Positions 1-7,332 of a stretch of DNA of 64,000 nucleotides are shown here, in pieces; position 1 is the stretch's first letter, and every line of letters begins with the position of its first letter. The notes under the pieces are model-generated. The model searched no databases and was not told the origin of the DNA. It was given only the letters and a program-made list of their open reading frames with translations. This DNA is from Priestia megaterium (GTDB lineage: Bacteria; Bacillota; Bacilli; Bacillales; Bacillaceae_H). The stretch covers positions 1,216,001 to 1,280,000 of the forward strand of contig NZ_CP085442.1 of NCBI RefSeq assembly GCF_023824195.1, given 5' to 3'. The position numbers and the translations under genes were made by a program.

Positions 1-76
1 AGGGGATTTTATAACAACATTAACTGCTGTATTTACAGTAAAAATCATCGCTGAAGAAGCAAGGGGGAAATTTTTC

Positions 77-820
77 ATGACAACATTACAAGGTAAAGTA
101 GCAATCGTAACAGGCGGATCTAAAGGTATCGGGGCAGCAATTACACGTGAGCTTGCTTCTAATGGAGTAAAAGTAGCAGTAAACTATAACAGCAGTAAAG
201 AATCTGCAGAAGCAATTGTAAAAGAAATTAAAGACAACGGCGGAGAAGCTATTGCGGTTCAAGCTGACGTGTCTTATGTAGATCAAGCAAAACACCTAAT
301 CGAAGAAACAAAAGCTGCGTTTGGTCAATTAGACATTCTAGTAAACAATGCTGGAATTACGCGCGACCGTTCATTCAAGAAGTTAGGTGAAGAAGATTGG
401 AAAAAAGTAATTGATGTAAACTTACATAGCGTATACAACACAACATCAGCTGCGCTAACGCACCTTTTAGAATCTGAAGGTGGTCGTGTTATCAATATTT
501 CATCAATTATTGGTCAAGCGGGCGGATTTGGTCAAACAAACTACTCAGCTGCTAAAGCAGGTATGCTAGGATTCACTAAATCATTAGCTCTTGAACTAGC
601 TAAGACAGGCGTAACGGTTAATGCAATTTGCCCAGGATTTATTGAAACGGAAATGGTGATGGCAATTCCTGAAGATGTTCGTGCAAAAATTGTTGCGAAA
701 ATTCCAACTCGTCGCTTAGGCCACGCTGAAGAAATTGCACGTGGAGTTGTTTACTTAGCAAAAGACGGCGCGTACATTACAGGACAACAGTTAAACATTA
801 ACGGCGGCTTATACATGTAA
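77..820 (+). CDS. phaB: Acetoacetyl-CoA reductase PhaB (SDR family)
   Basis: NADPH-dependent reduction of acetoacetyl-CoA to (R)-3-hydroxybutyryl-CoA, the monomer used by the PHA synthase encoded next. The 247-residue protein has the SDR cofactor motif TGGSKGIG near the N-terminus, LVNNAG in the middle, the catalytic Ser in ISSIIGQ and the Tyr-x-x-x-Lys in YSAAK, and ends in GGLYM as PhaB/FabG proteins do. A strong ribosome site (AAGGGGG, 60-66) sits 10 nt before the ATG. The first 76 bases probably carry the tail of the preceding gene (phaR in known B. megaterium loci), but too little is present to prove it. FabG is the main alternative; adjacency to phaC decides for PhaB. Confidence 0.93.
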   Translation: MTTLQGKVAIVTGGSKGIGAAITRELASNGVKVAVNYNSSKESAEAIVKEIKDNGGEAIAVQADVSYVDQAKHLIEETKAAFGQLDILVNNAGITRDRSFKKLGEEDWKKVIDVNLHSVYNTTSAALTHLLESEGGRVINISSIIGQAGGFGQTNYSAAKAGMLGFTKSLALELAKTGVTVNAICPGFIETEMVMAIPEDVRAKIVAKIPTRRLGHAEEIARGVVYLAKDGAYITGQQLNINGGLYM

Positions 821-896
821 TAGATGCTGGCCCTGACTTTTGTCGGGGCTGTGCTTGTTAACTAACTACTAATGGAATGAAAGGGTGTGTATATTC

Positions 897-1985
897 GTGG
901 CAATTCCTTACGTGCAAGAGTGGGAAAAATTAATCAAATCAATGCCAAGTGAATATAAAAGTTCTGCAAGACGTTTTAAGCGTGCATATGAAATTATGAC
1001 AACAGAAGCGGAACCGGAAGTTGGATTAACACCAAAAGAGGTTATTTGGAAAAAGAACAAAGCGAAATTATATCGCTATACGCCAGTAAAAGATAACCTG
1101 CATAAAACACCAATCTTACTCGTATATGCACTGATCAATAAACCGTATATCTTGGATTTAACACCTGGAAACAGCCTTGTTGAATACTTATTAAACCGCG
1201 GTTTTGACGTGTATTTGCTTGACTGGGGAACTCCTGGGCTTGAAGATAGCAATATGAAGCTAGATGATTATATCGTGGACTATATTCCAAAAGCGGCGAA
1301 AAAGGTGCTGCGCACTTCTAAATCTCCTGATTTGTCTGTTCTTGGTTACTGCATGGGCGGAACTATGACATCTATTTTTGCTGCATTAAATGAAGACTTG
1401 CCGATTAAAAACTTAATTTTTATGACAAGTCCATTTGATTTTTCGGATACAGGTTTATACGGGGCATTTCTAGACGATCGCTACTTTAATTTAGATAAAG
1501 CAGTAGATACATTCGGAAACATCCCTCCAGAGATGATTGACTTTGGAAACAAGATGTTAAAGCCAATCACGAATTTCTACGGCCCGTATGTAACGTTGGT
1601 GGACCGCTCGGAAAATCAGCGCTTTGTTGAAAGCTGGAAGCTAATGCAAAAGTGGGTTGCTGACGGAATCCCATTTGCTGGCGAAGCTTATCGTCAGTGG
1701 ATTCGTGACTTCTATCAACAAAACAAACTAATCAATGGTGAACTTGAAGTTCGCGGACGCAAAGTAGATTTAAAAAATATTAAAGCTAATATTTTAAACA
1801 TTGCTGCTAGCCGTGATCATATTGCGATGCCGCATCAAGTGGCAGCTTTAATGGACGCTGTTTCAAGTGAAGATAAAGAGTATAAATTGTTGCAAACAGG
1901 TCACGTATCTGTTGTATTTGGTCCAAAAGCAGTGAAGGAAACATATCCTTCAATCGGCGATTGGCTAGAAAAACGCTCTAAATAA
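897..1985 (+). CDS. phaC: Class IV polyhydroxyalkanoate synthase subunit PhaC
   Basis: Catalytic subunit of the class IV (PhaC-PhaR) PHA synthase, which polymerises (R)-3-hydroxyacyl-CoA on the granule surface. The alpha/beta-hydrolase fold carries the lipase-like box GYCMGG with the nucleophilic Cys (codon at 1350-1352, residue 152), a catalytic Asp in AASRDHI and the His in TGHVSVV. I start at GTG 897, giving 362 residues beginning (V)AIPYVQEW: the Shine-Dalgarno GAAAGG ends 12 nt upstream, whereas the in-frame GTG at 885 would lie on top of it. It follows phaB by 76 nt without a terminator, so the two are probably co-transcribed. A repeat-borne hairpin terminator follows at once. Confidence 0.95.
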   Translation: MAIPYVQEWEKLIKSMPSEYKSSARRFKRAYEIMTTEAEPEVGLTPKEVIWKKNKAKLYRYTPVKDNLHKTPILLVYALINKPYILDLTPGNSLVEYLLNRGFDVYLLDWGTPGLEDSNMKLDDYIVDYIPKAAKKVLRTSKSPDLSVLGYCMGGTMTSIFAALNEDLPIKNLIFMTSPFDFSDTGLYGAFLDDRYFNLDKAVDTFGNIPPEMIDFGNKMLKPITNFYGPYVTLVDRSENQRFVESWKLMQKWVADGIPFAGEAYRQWIRDFYQQNKLINGELEVRGRKVDLKNIKANILNIAASRDHIAMPHQVAALMDAVSSEDKEYKLLQTGHVSVVFGPKAVKETYPSIGDWLEKRSK

Positions 1986-1994
1986 AATAAAGAC

Positions 1995-2319
1995 GAGGCT
2001 GGGACAAAAGTATTTTAGCCGAAGTGAAAAACGAACCACTGATATTAGTGGTTCGTTTTTTTGTTATGGTGAACGTAGGTTTCAAATATGTAGTTGCTTC
2101 TAGCTGTTGATTGGAGGGCAAGGCGAAGACTCCTGCGGGAAAAGCGGAACAAGTGAGACCCCGCAGGAGCGTCAGCGACGAGGAGGCTCACGGGCCGCCC
2201 GCGGAAAGCGAAGTCTTGCACGGAAATCAACAGCCATGTCACAAGCGGTTCAGCTCATGTATCCCATTTGTTCGTCTTTAGATTGGATTCATTTAATTAT
2301 GTCTCAACCTCGTTTTTTT
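1995..2319 (+). repeat. Dispersed 330-bp element, copy 1 (with core)
   Basis: Left end GAGGCTGGGACA and right end TGTCTCAACCTC plus a T-run are imperfect inverted repeats, so the whole element can close as one stem ending in a terminator. Inside are a hairpin (AACGAACCACT, 2030-2040, with 2047-2057), then a GC-rich core at 2103-2234 bounded by GCTGTTGATT and AATCAACAGC. The core contains CTCCTGCGGG (2130-2139) pairing with CCCGCAGGAG (2160-2169), and GTGAG (2153-2157) pairing with CTCAC (2187-2191), an interleaved pseudoknot order. It begins 9 nt after the phaC stop. This copy's hairpin differs from the GATCCGAACG hairpin of the other copies. It has no credible protein-coding content. Confidence 0.9.
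2030..2063 (+). terminator. phaC terminator hairpin
   Basis: An 11-bp perfect stem (AACGAACCACT / AGTGGTTCGTT) with a 6-nt loop runs directly into a T-tract. It is embedded in repeat copy 1. Confidence 0.85.
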
Positions 2320-2534
2320 GTGTAAACAGACAATATTGAGTGACGGTTCTTTATGCGGACTGCTGGGATTTATGATATCTAATGACAAGTGAGGTGACTT
2401 CTTTTATACTAATGTAGTCACCTTCTTGAACATGGGATTTTTTACATGGATATTTCGATCCGTGTAACAATGAGTATGCTTTGGGAAGAAAGAAGAAAAC
2501 TATTAGTATTATAACAAAAAAGGAATGTCAGATT
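2320..2534 (+). promoter_or_regulatory. Structured leader of the K+ transporter gene
   Basis: Intergenic stretch between repeat copy 1 and the ktr gene. It holds two inverted repeats on the + strand: AGGTGACT (2392-2399) with AGTCACCT (2416-2423), and CATGGAT (2445-2451) with ATCCGTG (2458-2464, one G-U). Neither is followed by a T-run, so they do not look like terminators. I could not match this to the ydaO-type c-di-AMP riboswitch that precedes some ktr genes. Confidence 0.4.
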
Positions 2535-3890
2535 ATGCCGCAACCATGGAAACGACGAGTAAGACAGATGTCTTCAGCTCAAATTATTGTTACATTTTAC
2601 ATAGTGGCTGTTACGCTTGGATTTCTATTACTTAGTATTCCAGAAGCTTTAAAGCCGGGAGTGAAGTTAGCATTTATTGATCGCTTATTTATTGCCGTTA
2701 GTGCGGTAAGTGTAACAGGGCTGACACCTGTCTCTACTCCGGATACATTCAGTACGACGGGCTATTTTTTGCTCGCTTTTATCTTTCAAATCGGTGGTAT
2801 TGGTGTGATGACACTCAGTACATTCATTTGGATAATTTTAGGTAAAAAAATTGGTTTAAAGGAACGTCAGCTCATTATGACAGACCATAACCAATCCCGC
2901 TTATCAGGATTAGTTGACTTGATGAGAAATATTTTATTTATTATTTTTGCCATTGAACTAGTTGGCGCCATTATTTTAGGATTACATTTTCTCCGTTATT
3001 ATTCGAGCTGGACAGATGCGTTTCTGCATGGTTTCTTTGCTTCTGTCAGCGCTACAACAAATGCTGGCTTCGATATTACAGGATCTTCATTTATTCCGTA
3101 TGCCCATGATTATTTTGTACAAGTGGTAACCGTTATTTTAATTACGCTTGGAGCGATTGGATTCCCTGTATTAATTGAAATTAAGCACTATTTTTTAACA
3201 TTTAAAGATAAGCGTAAATTTCAATTTTCGCTATTTACGAAGCTAACGACCATTATGTTTTTTCTGTTGTTAGCAGGGGGAACAATCTTGATTCTTGTGC
3301 TAGAGCATTCAGGGTTTTTAGCAAATAAGTCTTGGCATGAATCTTTCTTTTATGCATTTTTCCAATCCGCTGCCACAAGGAGCGGAGGAGTGGCGACCAT
3401 GAATATTAATGAGTTTTCGCTTCCTACGTTAATTATGATGAGCGCGATGATGTTTATCGGGGCTTCTCCGAGCTCAGTAGGGGGAGGAATTCGTACGACG
3501 ACGTTTGCATTAAATATTCTTTTCCTGTTTTATTACGTAAGAGGAAATAAGACGATTAAAATCTTTCGCCGCGAAATTCATGAAGATGACATTATTAAAT
3601 CAGTAGCTGTATCGATGTTAGCTATAATCATTTGCTCGATTTCTCTTCTTATTTTAAGTATTACAGAACATTTTTCTCTCATTGAGCTTATTTTTGAAGT
3701 GTGTTCAGCTTTTGGGACAACAGGTTTATCAATGGGAATTACAGGAGGGCTTTCTGATATCGGTAAATGCGTTATTATGATTTTAATGTTCATTGGTCGA
3801 ATCGGCATGTTTTCATTTATCTTAATGCTTCGCCGTCCAACGTCTGGACCTGATTATCACTATCCGAAAGAACGTATTATTATTGGATAA
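2535..3890 (+). CDS. KtrB/KtrD-type potassium channel subunit (TrkH family)
   Basis: Membrane subunit of a Ktr K+ uptake system, which works with a cytosolic RCK subunit (KtrA or KtrC) that is not encoded here. The 451-residue protein has four repeated M1-P-M2 units; the selectivity-filter glycines are visible in SVTGLTPV, TTNAGFD, RSGGVATM and FGTTGLSMG. I prefer ATG 2535 (MPQPWKRR), preceded by AAAGGA, over the TTG at 2481, which lacks a ribosome site and would add a non-conserved lysine-rich extension. It is a stand-alone gene like B. subtilis ktrD, but B versus D cannot be assigned from sequence alone. Confidence 0.88.
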   Translation: MPQPWKRRVRQMSSAQIIVTFYIVAVTLGFLLLSIPEALKPGVKLAFIDRLFIAVSAVSVTGLTPVSTPDTFSTTGYFLLAFIFQIGGIGVMTLSTFIWIILGKKIGLKERQLIMTDHNQSRLSGLVDLMRNILFIIFAIELVGAIILGLHFLRYYSSWTDAFLHGFFASVSATTNAGFDITGSSFIPYAHDYFVQVVTVILITLGAIGFPVLIEIKHYFLTFKDKRKFQFSLFTKLTTIMFFLLLAGGTILILVLEHSGFLANKSWHESFFYAFFQSAATRSGGVATMNINEFSLPTLIMMSAMMFIGASPSSVGGGIRTTTFALNILFLFYYVRGNKTIKIFRREIHEDDIIKSVAVSMLAIIICSISLLILSITEHFSLIELIFEVCSAFGTTGLSMGITGGLSDIGKCVIMILMFIGRIGMFSFILMLRRPTSGPDYHYPKERIIIG

Positions 3891-3892
3891 AA

Positions 3893-4061
3893 GAGGCTGG
3901 GACAAAATTATGTTAGTTGCAGGAAGATCCGAACGAGTTTGTTTCTTGATTAAGAATCAAACTCGTTCGGATCTTTTATTATGATGGTGAACGTAGGTTT
4001 CATTATCCCATTTGTTCGTTTTTAGATTAAAGTGATTTTGTCATGTTTCAACTGCTTTTTT
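3893..4061 (+). repeat. Dispersed element, copy 2 (core missing)
   Basis: Starts with GAGGCTGGGACA two bases after the ktr stop codon. It keeps the long hairpin on GATCCGAACGAG (3926-3941 with 3957-3973) and the flank GTAGGTTTCA, then jumps straight to TATCCCATTTGTTCG, which in full copies lies about 180 nt further on. The GC-rich core is therefore cleanly absent. The right end (TGTTTCAACTGC plus T-run) is diverged. The hairpin probably terminates ktr transcription. Confidence 0.85.
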
Positions 4062-4149
4062 ACAGCTTTTTCTGCTTATATTGCTTAGCAAAAGGCGCAT
4101 TCTAAGAAAAGGAAGTTCAATGAGCTTCCAAGCATAGGAGGGATAGATG

Positions 4150-4314
4150 ATGGCAAAGCGTAAAGTAGGGTACAAATCAGCACTAACTAACAACAATACA
4201 CCAAAAGAGAGCCTTTCAGATGCAGAATTTGCTGCTGAGTATGCTGGCGGCGAGGAGCCGGCTAAAGGCGCGAATCGCAATTCAAAAAAAGGAAAGCAAG
4301 GTAAGCAACGATGA
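4150..4314 (+). CDS. Small basic spore-protein-like polypeptide
   Basis: A 54-residue Lys/Asn/Gly-rich protein (MAKRKVGYKSALT...), with AGGAGG (4137-4142) 7 nt before the second of two adjacent ATGs (4147 and 4150). It contains DAEFAAEYAG, which resembles the (T/D)-E-F-(A/G)-S-E type site cut by the germination protease in small acid-soluble spore proteins. That similarity is my inference and no family match is certain. The stop overlaps the next start (ATGA at 4311-4314), so the two form a translationally coupled pair. Confidence 0.6.
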   Translation: MAKRKVGYKSALTNNNTPKESLSDAEFAAEYAGGEEPAKGANRNSKKGKQGKQR

Positions 4315-4484
4315 GCAAACATAAACAAAATAATAAGCACATCGCGAGCACCGAAGCGAAGCAAAAACAATTACTGCAAGAAGAGTTCGGAGCGGAAATG
4401 GGCGATCCGAACGCAGCTAAAATATATGAATCCCTAGGAAAGACAAAGTCTGATAAAGAGCATGAAAAGAAAAAAGAATGTTAA
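4311..4484 (+). CDS. Small charged spore-protein-like polypeptide
   Basis: A 57-residue Lys/Glu/Gln-rich protein (MSKHKQNNKHI...) ending in Cys. Its start overlaps the stop of the preceding 54-residue gene, indicating coupled translation. The segment LQEEFGAEMGD echoes the EFAAEYAG segment of its neighbour and resembles a germination-protease site. Family unknown; a role in the spore core is inference. A perfect palindromic terminator follows 6 nt after the stop. Confidence 0.55.
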   Translation: MSKHKQNNKHIASTEAKQKQLLQEEFGAEMGDPNAAKIYESLGKTKSDKEHEKKKEC

Positions 4485-4489
4485 AGAAA

Positions 4490-4514
4490 AAAACCTCGGA
4501 TATCCGAGGTTTTA
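4490..4514. terminator. Bidirectional terminator
   Basis: AAAACCTCGGA and TCCGAGGTTTT form a self-complementary hairpin between convergent genes. It overlaps the stop codon of the minus-strand radical SAM gene, and A/T runs on both sides let it serve both strands. Confidence 0.85.
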
Positions 4515-6281
4515 GCTTACAACTGGAAGACCAAATGCTTCTACAGGTGCTGAATAAAGTTTCGTATCATTTGCTTTTTGATCATAATAAGCAAGAAGAA
4601 CAGATGGTTGTTCATTGATTTGTCCCGTTTGTTTATAATACATATAGTCAAATGGAAGAATCTCTAAAACAGTGTGCTTGTATAATTCTTTTTCAGCAAG
4701 CTGTTCAGCTTCAAAAGCCCGTCCCATGATAGAAGGATTAGCAAGCATTTGCTGATAGTAATGAGAGCGGACTTGTTTTTCTACTTTATCGTCCCACCAA
4801 GGTTTACGAGGCTTATGCTTTTGGTTTTGTAAATAATCAATTTTCATAAACCCTTCAACCATTTCTTCATTTGAAAAATTCTCTGTTTCAATATACTGTC
4901 TAAGGCGTCTGAATAAATCTTCAAGCTGATGGCCGATTCGAACCCAGCCCATTTCATCCCAATACGTCCCGAAGTTTTGGAAGAAATCAAAAGGTGTATC
5001 ATAGCAGTGCTCTACTAAAAACTCTATTGTTTCATCCATTCGATGGTCATTCCAAAACTTTTCTAAAATATCTTCTACATGTTTAATACGTACGACATCT
5101 GAAAATGGCAAGACGTTATTGCTTAAAATTTCATAAGGCGACTGATCCATGTATTGATAATTATAGCGAGGCGCACTTAAGCGTAAGCCGGTGCCGCGAA
5201 GCATTTTTAAAAAGCCTAACTGAAGCTCTTCAGGGCGAAGTGCAAATACATCATTAAACGTATTTTTAAATGAGTTATAATCTTCGTCTGGCAGTCCCGC
5301 GATTAAATCTAAATGCTGGTCGATCTTTCCGCCTTCTTTTACCATTGTTACGGTGCGCGTTAATTTTTTAAAGTTTTGTTTGCGTTTGACTAGTTCATTG
5401 ACAGCATCATTTGTAGATTGAACGCCAATTTCAAAGCGGAATAATCCTTTTGGCGCATTATCGTTTAAGAACTGAATAACTTCTGGGCGCATAATATCAG
5501 CAGTAATTTCAAATTGAAACACGGTACCTTCACGATGTTCATCAATTAAAAATTGGAACATTTCCATGGCGTAGCTGCGGCTGATGTTGAACGTGCGGTC
5601 TACGAACTTAATTGTGCGCGCTCCGTTATCCATCAAATAGCGAATATCTTCTTTTACCTTTTCTCTATCGAAATAACGAACGCCTACTTCAATAGAAGAG
5701 AGACAGAACTGACAGCTAAACGGACAGCCGCGGCTTGTTTCAATATACACAACGCGTTTTGAAAGTTCTTGGCGGTCTTCTTCAAAACGGAAAGGGGAAG
5801 GCATTTCGCGCAGATCAATTTTATTGCGCTGTGGATTAACAACTGGTTTTCCTTCTTTTCGGAAAGCCACGCCGCTTACGTTTTCAAACTGACGCTCTCC
5901 GTGAAGTTCGTCCAACAGCTGCTTGAAGGTTTCTTCTCCTTCACCAATAGCGATAAAGTCAGCTTCAGGAATACGCTCTAGCCAGTGAGTTACATCATAG
6001 GTTACTTCTGGTCCACCGAATATAATGATGAGCTCGGGATTGATCTTTTTAAGCATTTGTGCGACTTTAATCGTTTCTTCAATATTCCAAATGTAACAGC
6101 TGAAACCAATAATATCTGGGTTGCGTTTATATAAATCTGTGACAATGTTCATAGCAGGATCTTTAATTGTATATTCGGCCATATCCACTTTATAGTCAGG
6201 CTCAGCATAGGCTTTTAAACATCGAAGGGCTAAAGAAGTATGAATATACTTCGCATTCAATGTACTGACAACAATGTTCAT
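4512..6281 (-). CDS. B12-binding domain radical SAM protein (DUF4080 type)
   Basis: 589 residues. An N-terminal cobalamin-binding-like Rossmann domain (about 1-140, with IIGFSCYIWN and FGGPEVT) is followed by a radical SAM domain whose cluster motif CPFSCQFC (CxxxCxxC) lies near residue 190. A C-terminal DUF4080 region follows. Such proteins often act as methylases or related enzymes, but the substrate of this family is unknown. The ATG at 6281 has AAAAGGAGC upstream. It is monocistronic and convergent with the small-protein pair. MiaB-like methylthiotransferases lack this N-terminal domain, so I do not favour them. Confidence 0.85.
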   Translation of the reverse strand: MNIVVSTLNAKYIHTSLALRCLKAYAEPDYKVDMAEYTIKDPAMNIVTDLYKRNPDIIGFSCYIWNIEETIKVAQMLKKINPELIIIFGGPEVTYDVTHWLERIPEADFIAIGEGEETFKQLLDELHGERQFENVSGVAFRKEGKPVVNPQRNKIDLREMPSPFRFEEDRQELSKRVVYIETSRGCPFSCQFCLSSIEVGVRYFDREKVKEDIRYLMDNGARTIKFVDRTFNISRSYAMEMFQFLIDEHREGTVFQFEITADIMRPEVIQFLNDNAPKGLFRFEIGVQSTNDAVNELVKRKQNFKKLTRTVTMVKEGGKIDQHLDLIAGLPDEDYNSFKNTFNDVFALRPEELQLGFLKMLRGTGLRLSAPRYNYQYMDQSPYEILSNNVLPFSDVVRIKHVEDILEKFWNDHRMDETIEFLVEHCYDTPFDFFQNFGTYWDEMGWVRIGHQLEDLFRRLRQYIETENFSNEEMVEGFMKIDYLQNQKHKPRKPWWDDKVEKQVRSHYYQQMLANPSIMGRAFEAEQLAEKELYKHTVLEILPFDYMYYKQTGQINEQPSVLLAYYDQKANDTKLYSAPVEAFGLPVVS

Positions 6282-6474
6282 TCAAAAAGCTCCTTTTAAC
6301 TCGTAATATGAAATCAATTTACTATTTTAGCACATTTGAGAAATAAAGTATAAATACCTTTGCACTTTTGTTGTGGAGGGGAAAAGATTTCGGTAAAATG
6401 TAACAGAAACGTAAAAGAAGAAAGAGTCTCGGTTAATGTGAACCTTGGTGAACGAAAAAAATGAGGTGGAAAAC

Positions 6475-7194
6475 GTGGAATATAAGCGAATTAAGCCAAA
6501 AAAAATATACGAAGAAGTAGCCGAAACGCTTCTTGAGAATATAAAAGAAGGCAGCTTGAAGCCTGGAGACCGTTTGGATTCAGTGCAGCAGCTGGCGGAA
6601 AACTTTCAGGTAGGACGCTCAGCTATTCGTGAAGCTCTTAGCGCTTTGCGGGCGATGGGTCTTCTGGAGATGAAGCAAGGAGAAGGCACATTTGTACGCG
6701 AATTTAACTCAGATATGCTGTCTTTGCCTGTAACTAGCGCTGTATTAATGAATAAAAATGATATTGAACATTTGCTTGAAGTGAGAAAAGTATTAGAAAT
6801 TGGAGCTGTTCGAGCGGCAGCTCAAAAGAGAACGGATGCGGACCTTAAACAGCTGTCCGATAGTCTGGAACAAATGAAAGGAGCGTTTGGCAATGAAGAA
6901 CTGGGAGAGAAAGCAGATTTTGCTTTTCATTTAACCATTGCTAAAGCCTCACAAAACCCTCTTTTAGTGAAGCTTATGAATAACGTATCAGAAATGATGA
7001 TTGAAACGATGAAAGAGACAAGACGCATCTGGCTTTATGCAGAAGAAAAAACGGCTGAACGGATTTATAAAGAGCATCAGCAAATTTATGAGGCTATTTT
7101 CTCTCAGCATGCAGAAGACGCTCAGCATTTTATGATGAGTCATCTTGACAATGTTGAACATGTACTAATGAAATACATACCGGAAGAAAAATAA
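6475..7194 (+). CDS. lutR: LutR-type GntR/FadR-family regulator
   Basis: Transcription repressor of lactate-utilisation genes in B. subtilis. An N-terminal winged HTH (about residues 5-75, GRSAIREALSALRAMGLL) is followed by an all-helical FCD ligand-binding domain with metal-binding positions (DFAFHLTIA, later HQQIYEAI and HLDNVEH). I place the start at GTG 6475 (239 residues, VEYKRIKPKKIYEE), where GAGGTGG precedes by 8 nt and the reading matches LutR proteins from memory. It lies 3 kb from lutABC, with pncB-nadE between. A TCATC-type operator in front of lutA supports the assignment. Confidence 0.82.
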   Translation: MEYKRIKPKKIYEEVAETLLENIKEGSLKPGDRLDSVQQLAENFQVGRSAIREALSALRAMGLLEMKQGEGTFVREFNSDMLSLPVTSAVLMNKNDIEHLLEVRKVLEIGAVRAAAQKRTDADLKQLSDSLEQMKGAFGNEELGEKADFAFHLTIAKASQNPLLVKLMNNVSEMMIETMKETRRIWLYAEEKTAERIYKEHQQIYEAIFSQHAEDAQHFMMSHLDNVEHVLMKYIPEEK

Positions 7195-7332
7195 CGCCAT
7201 TTCAGGTAGAAAAGTGTGCATCAAATAACAAAAAAACTAAAATTCAAGCACCTTCCGATAATTTATGCTTGCTCTATTGTGAAAAGATTTACATAATAGA
7301 AACTAGGATTGTCAAATGGAGGGTTACAAAGT

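Noticed and set aside
2045..2325. Open frames on both strands inside repeat copy 1 (65 and 72 codons)
   Set aside because: They lie wholly within the dispersed element, translate the GC-rich core into Arg/Ser-rich sequence, have no ribosome site, and are not preserved in the other copies.
4041..4370. 109-codon minus-strand frame opposite the two tiny genes
   Set aside because: The plus-strand pair has strong ribosome sites, coupled start/stop and a terminator; the minus frame has none.
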